From contig NZ_CP049838.1 of NCBI RefSeq assembly GCF_013085465.1, forward strand, positions 8,308,001-8,372,000: a stretch of DNA of 64,000 nt. Reading direction: 5' to 3'. A program made the translations under genes and the position numbers. Origin of the DNA: Streptomyces asoensis. Lineage in GTDB: Bacteria; Actinomycetota; Actinomycetes; Streptomycetales; Streptomycetaceae. The notes beneath the pieces are model-generated. The model did not search any database. It saw only the letters and a list, made by a program, of their open reading frames with translations, and was not told the DNA's origin. This document shows, piece after piece, positions 25,537 to 33,694 of this stretch (the first letter of the stretch is position 1; every line of letters begins with the position of its first letter).

Positions 25537-26745
25537 TCAACCCTGGCGACGGGACTCCCGCGGCAGCCCCAGCCCCCGTTCGGCGACCTGGGTCCGCAGC
25601 ACCTCGTTCGCCCCGCCCGCGATCGTGTACGCGCGCGAGTACAGATGCGCGTCCTGCCACCAGCCGTCCGCCACCGTCTCCGGGTCGTCCTCGGTGAGCA
25701 GCCCGTCCGTGCCCTGGAGGCGCAGCCCGAAGTCGGCCAGGTCGTGATGGAGCTCGCTGAAGAAGATCTTGCCCAGCAGGGCGTCCTGCGGCCGTTCCGT
25801 GCCGTGCAGCATCCTCGACTGCGCCAGAGAGGTCATCGCGGCGTTCACCCGCACCCGCGCGGCGAGCTCCCCGAGCGACTGCCGGGTGGCCGAGTCGTCG
25901 AGCGCGGGCCGGCCGTCCACCGGTGTCTCCTCCGCGAGCCGCAGGAGGTCGTCCAGGACGGCGGACAGCTCGGCGCCGCGCGCGGCCACGCCGGAACGTT
26001 CACGGCCCAGGCTGCTCATCGCCACCCGCCAGCCGTCGTTCACCCGGCCGATCACCCGGGCGGCCGGGATCCGGACGCCGTCGAGGAAGACCTCGTTGAA
26101 GTCGGTGGTCCCGGTGATCTCGCGCAAGGGCCGCACGGTGACGCCGGGGCTGCGCATGTCCAGGGCGAAGGCCGTGATGCCCCGATGTCTCGGGGCGTCC
26201 GCGTCGGTGCGCGCGAGCAGGTAACCCATGTCCGCGTGCTGGCCGTTCGTCGTCCACACCTTCTGGCCGTCGACGACGAACACCGCCTCGTCGCCCTCGC
26301 CCTCGCGGCGGGCCCGGGTGCGCAGCGCCGCCAGGTCGCTGCCCGCCTCCGGCTCGCTGAACAGCTGGCACCACACGTCCTCGCAGGTGCGGATGCGGGG
26401 CAGGAAGCGCGCCCGCTGCGCGGCGGTGCCGAAGTCGAGCAGGGCCGCCGAGGCGAGCGAGGCCGCGCCCACGGGCGGCCAGGTGCGGGCGCGGGCGATC
26501 TCCTCGGCGACGACGGACGGTTCGAGGGGATGGGCGTCGGGCCGGCCGCCGTACTCGGCGGGCCAGTCGATGCCGAGAAGGCCCGCCTCGTACAGCTTCG
26601 CGGTCCACTCCCGGATCGCCGGCATCAGGGCCGGCTCGGGCGCGCGCACCCCGGAGTGCGCCTTGGTGCCGGGCGCGTGTTCCGCCACGAAGGCGCGCAC
26701 TTTTCTCCGGAACGCCTCGAGTCCGGGTGTGGGTTCCAGTCGCAT
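25537..26745 (-). CDS. Acyl-CoA dehydrogenase family protein
   Basis: A 402-residue dehydrogenase beginning MRLEPTPGLEAFRRKVRAFV after AAGGAG. Substrate-pocket motif LFSEPEAGSDLAALRTRA and QKVWTTNGQHADMGYLLART are clear. The C-terminus AYTIAGGANEVLRTQVAERGLGLPR shows A-G-G-A-N in place of E-G-T. This branch resembles the FadE subunits with N-terminal AEHAPGT found in actinobacterial heterotetramers, so it may pair with dehydrogenases such as that at 2183 or 16701. The region upstream carries three 12-base repeats with in-frame ATGs, so a 16-residue longer form is possible. Confidence 0.9.
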   Translation of the reverse strand: MRLEPTPGLEAFRRKVRAFVAEHAPGTKAHSGVRAPEPALMPAIREWTAKLYEAGLLGIDWPAEYGGRPDAHPLEPSVVAEEIARARTWPPVGAASLASAALLDFGTAAQRARFLPRIRTCEDVWCQLFSEPEAGSDLAALRTRARREGEGDEAVFVVDGQKVWTTNGQHADMGYLLARTDADAPRHRGITAFALDMRSPGVTVRPLREITGTTDFNEVFLDGVRIPAARVIGRVNDGWRVAMSSLGRERSGVAARGAELSAVLDDLLRLAEETPVDGRPALDDSATRQSLGELAARVRVNAAMTSLAQSRMLHGTERPQDALLGKIFFSELHHDLADFGLRLQGTDGLLTEDDPETVADGWWQDAHLYSRAYTIAGGANEVLRTQVAERGLGLPRESRRQG

Positions 26746-26760
26746 CGCCGCCGACTCCTT

Positions 26761-26796
26761 GGTCCTCATGCGGGTCCTCATACAGGTCCTCATGCA
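26761..26796 (-). repeat. Three tandem 12-base repeats with in-frame ATG codons
   Basis: Read on the minus strand the unit is ATGAGGACC plus three variable bases, three times in a row just upstream of the dehydrogenase. All three ATGs are in frame with it (MRTCMRTRMRT), and each unit also contains GAGG. Confidence 0.8.
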
Positions 26797-26805
26797 AGCG
26801 ATCTC

Positions 26806-26824
26806 GAAATGAGGGTACTCTAAC
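26806..26824. promoter_or_regulatory. Class 1 palindrome between dehydrogenase and GntR genes
   Basis: GAAATGAGGGTACTCTAAC matches the class 1 motif around GAGGGTACTC. It lies upstream of the leftward dehydrogenase and 140 bases upstream of the rightward GntR gene, so it could serve both. Confidence 0.55.
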
Positions 26825-26963
26825 CGGGTCATCGAGGCGGTTGCCAGCGTCCGGCCGCGGAATCAGTAGCCCGATCTCGCTGCTGGGCGTCCGGCTCGCG
26901 CGTACTCCGCCCTGGTGGCCAATAGACTGGGGATCCGCAATGTCCCCTCAGAGGAGTTGGCCC

Positions 26964-28436
26964 ATGGCGACTGCCGTCGACCGCGAGCCCGCCGACGGCG
27001 AGACCGGTCTCCCGGTCGGCAAGCTGGCCGCGCAGACCGCGCAGCGCATCGAGGCGACCGTGATCCGCCAGGGCTGGCCCGTCGGTGAGTCGCTGGGCTC
27101 CGAGGTGGACCTGCGGGAGCGGCTCGGGGTCAGCCGCGCGGTGCTGCGCGAGGCGGTACGGCTGGTCGAGCACCACCAGGTCGCCAGGATGCGGCGCGGG
27201 CCGGGCGGCGGTCTGATCGTCTGCGCGCCCGACGCGGGACCGGCGACCCGGGCCATGGTGATCTACCTGGAGTACGTCGGCACCAGCGTCACGGACCTGC
27301 TCCGGGCCCGTCAGCTCCTCGAACCGATCGCCGCCGGACTCGCCGCCGACCGCATCACCGAAGAGGGCATCGCCACGCTCCGGGCCACGCTCGACTCCGA
27401 ACGCGGCCACTGGGACGACCCGTCGGTCCATTCGCAGGACCCGCTGCACCCGGTGCTCGGCAGGCTCTCGGGAAACCCGGTGCTGCACCTGTTCATCGAC
27501 GTGCTCACCCGCCTGACCGCCCGGTACGCGCACACCTCCCGACGCATCTCCAAGGCGGAGATGCACGCGGCGAAGGAGACCTCGCACCGTGAGCACCGGG
27601 CCGTCGTCGACGCCGTCGTCGCCGACGACGGCGCCCGCGCGCAGACCGAACTCACCGCGCATCTGGAGTCGGTGGCCGCCTGGATCGAGAAGCACCGCGT
27701 CCGCCGCGGGCAGCGGATCTCGGGCAACGTGGTCGAGCCCGAGCTGGTCGAAGGGCCACGGGCCAAGCTCGCGGAAGTGGTGGCCGCCCGGATCCACGAC
27801 GACATCGCCGCGCGGGGCTGGCAGATCGGCATGGTCCTCGGCTCGGAGGCGGATCTGCTGGCCCGCTACGAGATCAGCCGGGCCGTCCTGCGGGAGGCCG
27901 TACGGCTGCTGGAGTACCACCAGGTCGCCCGGATGCGCCGCGGCCCCGGCGGCGGACTCATCGTCACCGCGCCCGAGCCGCAGGCCAGCATCGACACGAT
28001 GGCGCTTTTCCTCGAGTACCAGGGCGTCACGGCCGACGACCTGCGGATCGTCCGCAACGCCATCGAGCTCGGCATCGTCGCCCGGGTGACCGCCCGGCAC
28101 GCCGAGGGTGACACGGAGGTCGCCGAGCGCCTCGCGAAGGCCGTCCGCCGGCCTACCGAGGGCCCGGCCGGCGATCTCCGCAAGGCCGATCTGTTCCACT
28201 CCGAACTGGCGGCCCTGGCCGACAATCCTGTGCTCTCGCTCTTCCTCGCCATCATCACCGAGCTGTTCCGCCGGCACGCCTCCGGCCATGACCGGCCGCT
28301 GCCTGGAGACACCGCGGCCGACGAGGTCCAGCATGTCCACCAGCGCATCCTCGACGCGATCGTCCAGGGCGACGCGGGGGTCGCCCGCCACCGGATGCGC
28401 CGTCACCTGGATGCTCTGATCCCCTGGTGGCACTGA
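26964..28436 (+). CDS. Tandem-duplicated GntR/FadR-type regulator (two wHTH-FCD units)
   Basis: A 490-residue protein made of two consecutive GntR-FCD regulators. Unit 1 has its winged helix at about 20-88 and FCD domain at 108-240; unit 2 at about 266-337 and 355-488. The recognition-helix region is almost identical in both (SRAVLREAVRLVEHHQ at 57-72, SRAVLREAVRLLEYHQ at 305-320), as is the wing MRRGPGGGLIV, so one chain could bind both halves of a palindrome. FCD proteins usually bind acyl-CoA or organic acids. AGAGGAG precedes the ATG. Class 1 sites flank the gene, making it the best local candidate reader of that motif. Confidence 0.92.
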   Translation: MATAVDREPADGETGLPVGKLAAQTAQRIEATVIRQGWPVGESLGSEVDLRERLGVSRAVLREAVRLVEHHQVARMRRGPGGGLIVCAPDAGPATRAMVIYLEYVGTSVTDLLRARQLLEPIAAGLAADRITEEGIATLRATLDSERGHWDDPSVHSQDPLHPVLGRLSGNPVLHLFIDVLTRLTARYAHTSRRISKAEMHAAKETSHREHRAVVDAVVADDGARAQTELTAHLESVAAWIEKHRVRRGQRISGNVVEPELVEGPRAKLAEVVAARIHDDIAARGWQIGMVLGSEADLLARYEISRAVLREAVRLLEYHQVARMRRGPGGGLIVTAPEPQASIDTMALFLEYQGVTADDLRIVRNAIELGIVARVTARHAEGDTEVAERLAKAVRRPTEGPAGDLRKADLFHSELAALADNPVLSLFLAIITELFRRHASGHDRPLPGDTAADEVQHVHQRILDAIVQGDAGVARHRMRRHLDALIPWWH

Positions 28437-28453
28437 TTTAGTGACACTGATTC
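28435..28453. promoter_or_regulatory. Class 1-like site at the end of the GntR gene
   Basis: GATTTAGTGACACTGATTC overlaps the GntR stop codon and resembles the class 1 motif with GTGACAC replacing GTGTAC. It may be a secondary site for the downstream dehydrogenase promoter. Confidence 0.35.
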
Positions 28454-28457
28454 CAGG

Positions 28458-28489
28458 CGCCCCATGTCCTCGACTGGAGACATGGGGCG
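28458..28489 (+). terminator. Hairpin terminator after GntR gene
   Basis: Perfect 11-base arms CGCCCCATGTC (28458-28468) and GACATGGGGCG (28479-28489) with a 10-base loop follow the stop codon closely. Confidence 0.75.
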
Positions 28490-28510
28490 TACTGCTGTGC
28501 CGGGAGGGCT

Positions 28511-28530
28511 AATTACGTATACTGAATAGG
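28511..28530. promoter_or_regulatory. Class 1 palindrome / promoter of dehydrogenase operon
   Basis: AATTACGTATACTGAATAGG holds CGTATACTGAAT; TATACT is a good -10 box 32 bases before the rightward ATG. It matches half of the class 1 consensus TTCAGTATACTGAA perfectly. Confidence 0.65.
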
Positions 28531-28552
28531 GTCGACGGTCGAAGGAGATCCG

Positions 28553-29701
28553 ATGCGCCGGACCCTGTTCGAGCAGGACCACGAGGACTTCCGTCTCCTG
28601 GTCCGTGACTACCTCGCCCGCGAAGTGCTCCCGGTGTACGAGGACTGGCGGCGCGCCGCACTCGTCCCCCGCGAGCTGTTCACCTCGATGGGCAAGCTCG
28701 GCATCCTCGGCACGGCCGTCCCCGAGGAGCACGGCGGGGGCGGCCGGGACGACTACCGCTTCAACGTCGTCATCCAGGAGGAGTGCGCCCGGGCCGGCGT
28801 CACCCTGGGCGGCCTGCGTACCCATCTCGACGTGGTCGTCCCGTACTTCACGGGCCTCGCCGACGCCGAGCAGCGGGCCCGCTGGTTCCCGGGGCTGGCC
28901 TCGGGCGAGCTGTACACCGCGATCGCGATGAGCGAACCGGGCACGGGCTCCGACCTCGCCGGCGTCACGACCCGGGCGGTGCGCGACGGCGACCACTACA
29001 CACTCGACGGCGCCAAGACCTTCATCACCGGCGGCCACCACGCCGACCTGGTGATCGTCGTGGCCCGCACCGCCACCGACCCGGACGACCGGCGCGCCGG
29101 ACTGTCCCTGCTCGTGGTGGAGAAGGGCATGCCCGGGTTCACGGTCGGGCGCCGGCTGGAGAAGATCGGCCTCGCGGTCCAGGACACCGTGGAGCTGTTC
29201 TTCGACGGCGTCCGGGTCCCCGCCGCGAACCTGCTGGGCGAGGAGGGCGCCGCCTTCACCCACCTCGGCCGCAACCTGGCCCAGGAACGGCTGGCCATCG
29301 CGGTCGGCGCCGTCGCCCAGACCCGCGCCGCGATCGACCTGACCCTCGGCTACGTCCGCGACCGGACGGTGTTCGGCAGGCCGGTCGCCCACTTCCAGAA
29401 CACGAAGTTCGAACTCGCCGCCATGTCAGCCGAGTTGGAGGCGTCCCAAGCACTGCTCGACGCGGCGGTCACGGCGCTCCTCGCCGGTGAACTGAGCCCC
29501 GCCGACGCGGCCAGGACCAAGCTGTTCTGCACCGAGACACAGGGCCGTACGGTCGACCGCTGCCTCCAACTGCACGGCGGCTACGGCTACATCCTCGAGT
29601 CCCCGATCGCCCGGCTGTACGCCGACGCCCGGGTGACCCGTATCTACGGCGGCACCAGCGAGGTCCTGAAGACCATCATCAGCAAGTCCCTGGGCCTGTG
29701 A
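28553..29701 (+). CDS. Acyl-CoA dehydrogenase, LCAD/isovaleryl type active site
   Basis: A 382-residue dehydrogenase with N-terminus MRRTLFEQDHEDFRLLVRDYL, like FadE long-chain enzymes. The C-terminal IYGGTSEVLKTIISKSLGL lacks the Glu of E-G-T, but NLAQERLAIAVG near 242-253 supplies a helix-G Glu, the catalytic base used by long-chain and isovaleryl-CoA dehydrogenases, which prefer long or branched substrates. AAGGAG lies 6 bases before the ATG. It is first in a four-gene operon with an HSD10-like SDR, another dehydrogenase and an oxidoreductase. Confidence 0.92.
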   Translation: MRRTLFEQDHEDFRLLVRDYLAREVLPVYEDWRRAALVPRELFTSMGKLGILGTAVPEEHGGGGRDDYRFNVVIQEECARAGVTLGGLRTHLDVVVPYFTGLADAEQRARWFPGLASGELYTAIAMSEPGTGSDLAGVTTRAVRDGDHYTLDGAKTFITGGHHADLVIVVARTATDPDDRRAGLSLLVVEKGMPGFTVGRRLEKIGLAVQDTVELFFDGVRVPAANLLGEEGAAFTHLGRNLAQERLAIAVGAVAQTRAAIDLTLGYVRDRTVFGRPVAHFQNTKFELAAMSAELEASQALLDAAVTALLAGELSPADAARTKLFCTETQGRTVDRCLQLHGGYGYILESPIARLYADARVTRIYGGTSEVLKTIISKSLGL

Positions 29702-29711
29702 GGAGTTTGAT

Positions 29712-30479
29712 GTGAACATCGACGGTTCATCGGCACTGGTCACCGGCGGCGCCTCCGGCCTCGGACTGGCCACCGCGCGCCGCGTCATCGACCGGGGCGG
29801 CCGTGTCGTCCTGGCCGACATCTCCGAGGAGCAGGGCGTGAAGGCGGTCGCCGACCTCGGCGACGCGGCCCGCTTCGTCCGCGCGGACGTCACCGACGAG
29901 GACTCGGTCACCGCCGCCCTCGACGCGGCGCGCGAGCTCGGCCCGCTGCGCTTCGTCGTGCACTGCGCCGGACGCGGCGGCGACCGCGCCAGGATCATCG
30001 ACCGCGACCGCACCCCGGGCGAACTCGCCACGTTCGCCGAGGTCGTACGGGTCAACCTGATCGGCAGCTACAACGTGCTGCGCCTGGCCGCCGCCCGGCT
30101 CTCCGGCAACGACGTCGTCGACGGCGACCGCGGAGCCGTCGTCCTGACCGCCTCCGTCGCCGCCTTCGACGGCCAGATCGGCCAGACCTCCTACACCGCC
30201 GCCAAGGCGGGCGTGCACGGCATGACCCTGGTCGCCGCCCGTGACCTGGCGAGCTGGCAGATCCGGGTGAACACCATCGCGCCGGGGATCATGGACACCC
30301 CCATGCTCGGCCGGCTGCGCGCCGACATCCGTGACGGACTCGCCGCGACCGTGCCGCACCCCGGGCGTCTCGGCGACCCCGACGACTTCGCCCGCCTTGC
30401 CGTGGAGCTGCTGGAGAACCCCTACCTCAACGGCCAGACGGTGCGGCTCGACGGCGCCCTCCGCATGGCTCCGCGCTGA
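29712..30479 (+). CDS. SDR oxidoreductase, HSD10 / 3-hydroxyacyl-CoA dehydrogenase type-2 like
   Basis: A 255-residue SDR with TGGASGLG at 11-18, Ser148, Tyr161 and Lys165. AAFDGQIGQTSYTAAK is the HSD10 signature shared with the gene at 1389, and HCAG replaces NNAG. It starts at GTG preceded by AGGAG formed by the dehydrogenase stop region. Being between two acyl-CoA dehydrogenases supports 3-hydroxyacyl-CoA oxidation as the third beta-oxidation step. No hydratase is in this operon, so the hydration must come from genes elsewhere in the cluster. Confidence 0.9.
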   Translation: MNIDGSSALVTGGASGLGLATARRVIDRGGRVVLADISEEQGVKAVADLGDAARFVRADVTDEDSVTAALDAARELGPLRFVVHCAGRGGDRARIIDRDRTPGELATFAEVVRVNLIGSYNVLRLAAARLSGNDVVDGDRGAVVLTASVAAFDGQIGQTSYTAAKAGVHGMTLVAARDLASWQIRVNTIAPGIMDTPMLGRLRADIRDGLAATVPHPGRLGDPDDFARLAVELLENPYLNGQTVRLDGALRMAPR

Positions 30480-30496
30480 ACGGGCGGGGGACTCCG

Positions 30497-31666
30497 ATGA
30501 GTTCGGCCGACGACTTCCGGGCCGGTCTGCGCGCCTTCCTGACCGACCACCACCCCGGCCGGCGCCCGAAGGACCCCGTCGCTCGGCTGGCCTGGCAGAA
30601 GGCCTGGCTGGCCACGCTGTTCGACGCCGGGTACGCGGGCCCGGGCTGGCCGCGCGAGTACGGCGGGATGGACCTGGACTTCGCCCGTCAGGTGATCTAC
30701 CAGGAGGAGTACGCCGGAGCCCGGGTCCCGGGCCCCCTCGGCACCGGCCTGGGCATCGCGGCGCCGACCCTGATCGCCTACGGCACACCCGAGCAGAAGG
30801 AACGCTTCCTGCGCCCCATGCTGCGCGGCGACTCCGTATGGGCGCAGGGCTACTCCGAGCCCGAGGCGGGCTCGGACCTGTCGGCGCTGCGCACGACGGC
30901 CCGTCGCGAGGGGGACGAGTACGTCGTCAACGGGCAGAAGGTGTGGAACAGTTCGGCCGACATCGCCGACGTCCTCTTCACGCTCGTGCGCACCGGGCCC
31001 CCCGACTCCCGCCAGGACGGCATCAGTTACCTGCTGATCGACGCCCACGCCCCGGGAGTGGGAGTGCGCCCGCTGCGGGACCTGACCGGGGACGCGCACT
31101 TCTGCGAGATCTTCCTCGACGACGTACGCGTACCCGTCGCCGACCGGGTCGGCCCCGAGAACGGCGGCTGGCCGCTGGTCCGCACGAGCCTCGGTCATGA
31201 GCGCGCGGCCGGAGCGATGAACCAGGCGGCCCTGTACCGGCGCGTGCTCGACGAACTGGTCGAGCTGGCGCACGAACGGGGTGCGACCGCCGACCCCCTG
31301 GTGCGCGACCGGCTCGCGGACTTCGAGATCCGGGTGACGATCATGCGGCTGACCGGGATGCGGACCATCGCCGACATCATGGCGAAGGGCGAGCCGGGAC
31401 CGGCCTCCTCGACGGCACGGCTGTTCATCGTGACCTTCGAGCAGGAACTGCACGAGTTCGCCCTGGAGTTGCTGGGCCCGTACGGGATCCTCGGCCGCCA
31501 CGATCCGCACGCCGTCCAGCGCGGACGCTGGGTGTGGGGCTTCCTGCGGACCCGGGCCTCGACGATCGGGGCGGGCACCGCCGAGATCCAGCGCAACACC
31601 ATCGCCGAACAGGTCCTCGGCCTGCCCCGGGACCCGGTGACACCGACCACCGGGAGGGCACGATGA
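30497..31666 (+). CDS. Acyl-CoA dehydrogenase family protein
   Basis: A 389-residue dehydrogenase. The motif QGYSEPEAGSDLSALRTTA and QKVWNSSADIADVLFTLVRT are clear, and the C-terminus IGAGTAEIQRNTIAEQVLGLPR has G-A-G-T with Ala in place of the catalytic Glu. It is most like the 25537 gene and the FadE subunits carrying FAD in actinobacterial heteromeric dehydrogenases. It starts at ATG 17 bases after the SDR and ends in an ATGA overlap with the next gene. Function in oxidation of a bulky acyl-CoA is inferred from this class. Confidence 0.9.
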   Translation: MSSADDFRAGLRAFLTDHHPGRRPKDPVARLAWQKAWLATLFDAGYAGPGWPREYGGMDLDFARQVIYQEEYAGARVPGPLGTGLGIAAPTLIAYGTPEQKERFLRPMLRGDSVWAQGYSEPEAGSDLSALRTTARREGDEYVVNGQKVWNSSADIADVLFTLVRTGPPDSRQDGISYLLIDAHAPGVGVRPLRDLTGDAHFCEIFLDDVRVPVADRVGPENGGWPLVRTSLGHERAAGAMNQAALYRRVLDELVELAHERGATADPLVRDRLADFEIRVTIMRLTGMRTIADIMAKGEPGPASSTARLFIVTFEQELHEFALELLGPYGILGRHDPHAVQRGRWVWGFLRTRASTIGAGTAEIQRNTIAEQVLGLPRDPVTPTTGRAR

Positions 31667-32646
31667 GAGCCGCGCGCTGTACGCACCACGGGCCCCCGGA
31701 CGGTCTGGAGGTCGTGGAGCTGGACGACCTGGAACCCGGCCCGGGCGAGGTACTGGTCCGGGTGCACGCCGCCGCCGTCAACTTCCCGGACGTGCTGCTC
31801 GTGGCCGACCGCTACCAGGTGTCCGCGCCGACGCCGTTCACGCCGGGCAGCGAGTTCGCCGGTGTCGTGGCGGCGCTGGGGCCCGGGGTGTCCGGTCCTC
31901 CGGTGGGCGCACCGGTGGCCGGAGCGGTGCTGACGGGGGCGTTCGCCGAGCAGGTCGTGGTGCCCGTCGAGGGTCTGCGCCCCGTCCCCGACGGGCTCGA
32001 CATGGTCCATGCCGCCGCCTTCCACGTGACCTACGCGACCGCCTACCACTGCCTGGTCACGGTCGGGCGGGGCACGGCGGGGGAGTGGGCGGCGGTGCTC
32101 GGGGCGGCGGGCGGGGTCGGCACCGCGGCCGTCGACATCGCGACCCGGCTCGGGATCCGCGTCGTCGCGGCGGCATCGAGCCGGGAGCGGCTCGCGGTCG
32201 CCCGCACGCTCGGGGCCGAGGCCGGTGTGGACTACGTCCGGGAGGACCTGAAGACGCGGATCCGTGAGCTGACCGGCGGCGACGGCGTCCACCTCGTGGT
32301 CGACCCGGTGGGCGGCGACCACGCCGAGGCCGCCCTGCGCGCGCTGCGGCGGGGCGGCCGGTTCGTGACCGTGGGCTACGCCGACGGAAGGATCCCCCGG
32401 ATCCCTCTGAACCTGGTGCTGCTCAAGGACGCGGTGGTGCGGGGTTTCGAGATCCGCATGCTGCGGCGGTACGCCCCGGACGCGGTGGCCGCCGGGGACC
32501 GGGAGCTCGCCCGGCTGGTCCGGGACGGGATGCGCCCGCTCGTCTCCCGCGTCCACCCCCTCGCCGAGGTGGCCTCCGCCCTGACCGACGTGGCGGAACG
32601 GCGCACCACCGGCAAGGTGGTCATCGACCTGACCGGGAGCGCTTGA
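31663..32646 (+). CDS. NADPH:quinone oxidoreductase family protein (MDR, zinc-free)
   Basis: A 327-residue medium-chain dehydrogenase/reductase without the zinc-binding cysteines. The N-terminal catalytic domain contains HAAAVNFPDVLLVADRYQ, and the Rossmann motif is GAAGGVGTAAVDIA near 147-160. Members reduce quinones or enoyl double bonds with NADPH. Its ATG overlaps the dehydrogenase stop by 4 bases. In this operon it may reduce an unsaturated acyl-CoA or ring enone; the sequence does not decide. Confidence 0.88.
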   Translation: MRAARCTHHGPPDGLEVVELDDLEPGPGEVLVRVHAAAVNFPDVLLVADRYQVSAPTPFTPGSEFAGVVAALGPGVSGPPVGAPVAGAVLTGAFAEQVVVPVEGLRPVPDGLDMVHAAAFHVTYATAYHCLVTVGRGTAGEWAAVLGAAGGVGTAAVDIATRLGIRVVAAASSRERLAVARTLGAEAGVDYVREDLKTRIRELTGGDGVHLVVDPVGGDHAEAALRALRRGGRFVTVGYADGRIPRIPLNLVLLKDAVVRGFEIRMLRRYAPDAVAAGDRELARLVRDGMRPLVSRVHPLAEVASALTDVAERRTTGKVVIDLTGSA

Positions 32647-32653
32647 ACTTCCG

Positions 32654-33517
32654 TCAGAATGTGGGCAGTTGGGGACGCCGCTTGACGTACCCGCCGGCGT
32701 CGACGCGCAGCTGCATCCCGGTGACGTAGCGGGACTCGTCGGAGACCAGGAAGAGCACGGTGTCGGCGATGTCCTCCGGCTCGACGTAGGGGATGCCGAA
32801 CCCGGTCGTCGCGGGGAAGGAGGGCAGTGCGTCCTCGCGGCCGGGGTTCTCCAGGTCGGGCCGGAACGACCGGTACATGAGGTCGCTGTTGAGCATGTCG
32901 GTGTTGACGTTCGTGGGATGCAGCGCGTTGACCCGGATCCGCCGCGAGGCCAGCACGGTCGCCAGGTCGTGCACGAACGCGGCCACCTGGCGCTTGGCGA
33001 ACGAATAGCCCAGCCCGCCGGGCCCGTTGGCCGGGTTGTCGGTGGTCGCCGGGATCAGCGCGGCGATCGACCCGGTCGCGACGATCGAGGCGCCGTCCGG
33101 AAGATGGGGCAGGGCCGCGTCGACGGCGTGCACCACCCCGTGGAAGTCGACGGTGACGGCGTCGAGGAAGGCCTGCGCGGTCCGCCCGGGGCCCAGCGGG
33201 CAGATCCCGGCCTGGGCGACCACGGCGTCGAGCCGCCCCAGCTCGGCCACCCCGTCGGCCACGGCCGCCTTGAGCGCCGCCGGATCACGTACGTCCGCCT
33301 TGCGGGCGACGATGCGCCGGCCGAGCTTCTCGACCTCCCGCACCGTCTCCTCCAGGTCCTCCTCGGTGGCCAGCGGATAGCCGTTGGTGGCGATGTCCGC
33401 GCAGAGGTCCACGGCGATGATGTCGGCTCCCTCCGCGGCGAGCCGGACCGCCTGGGCCCGGCCCTGGCCGCGTGCGGCCCCGGTGATGAACACGGCCTTG
33501 TCCTGCACTCGACCCAT
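32654..33517 (-). CDS. Mycofactocin-coupled SDR family oxidoreductase
   Basis: A 287-residue SDR with TGAARGQG at 12-19 and catalytic YSFAK. It carries the extra segment after beta-strand 2 (DIATNGYPLATEEDLEETV near 40-58) and the C-terminal Y-V-E-P-E-D region typical of mycofactocin-coupled SDRs, which hold their NAD tightly and are reoxidised by the redox peptide mycofactocin. It starts at ATG after AAGGAG and has a class 1 palindrome just upstream. No mycofactocin synthesis gene is in the window. Alcohol substrate unknown. Confidence 0.88.
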   Translation of the reverse strand: MGRVQDKAVFITGAARGQGRAQAVRLAAEGADIIAVDLCADIATNGYPLATEEDLEETVREVEKLGRRIVARKADVRDPAALKAAVADGVAELGRLDAVVAQAGICPLGPGRTAQAFLDAVTVDFHGVVHAVDAALPHLPDGASIVATGSIAALIPATTDNPANGPGGLGYSFAKRQVAAFVHDLATVLASRRIRVNALHPTNVNTDMLNSDLMYRSFRPDLENPGREDALPSFPATTGFGIPYVEPEDIADTVLFLVSDESRYVTGMQLRVDAGGYVKRRPQLPTF

Positions 33518-33532
33518 GGGGTCTCCTTCCCT

Positions 33533-33557
33533 CGAAAAAAGAGTAGCCTGAATATCG
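33533..33557. promoter_or_regulatory. Class 1 site upstream of mycofactocin-type SDR
   Basis: Contains AAAGAGTAGCCTGAATAT, the class 1 motif with a substituted centre (GTAGCC). It is 16 bases from the leftward SDR start and lies in the divergent region shared with the amidohydrolase at 33695. Confidence 0.5.
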
Positions 33558-33636
33558 GCACAGGGGGTCGGGGCGGAGCCTGATGATCTCGACTCTCCAT
33601 GTGTTGTTGCTGACTGCTTCCGCTGAGCGGGACTGT

Positions 33637-33652
33637 TTCAGTGCACACAATC
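33637..33652. promoter_or_regulatory. Class 1-like site upstream of second amidohydrolase
   Basis: TTTCAGTGCACACAAT resembles the class 1 motif around AGTGCAC. It lies 43 bases before the amidohydrolase ATG, in promoter position for that rightward operon. Confidence 0.45.
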
Positions 33653-33694
33653 TGCCCGGTGCTAGAGAGTCCCCGAGACCGAGGGAGCACAAGG

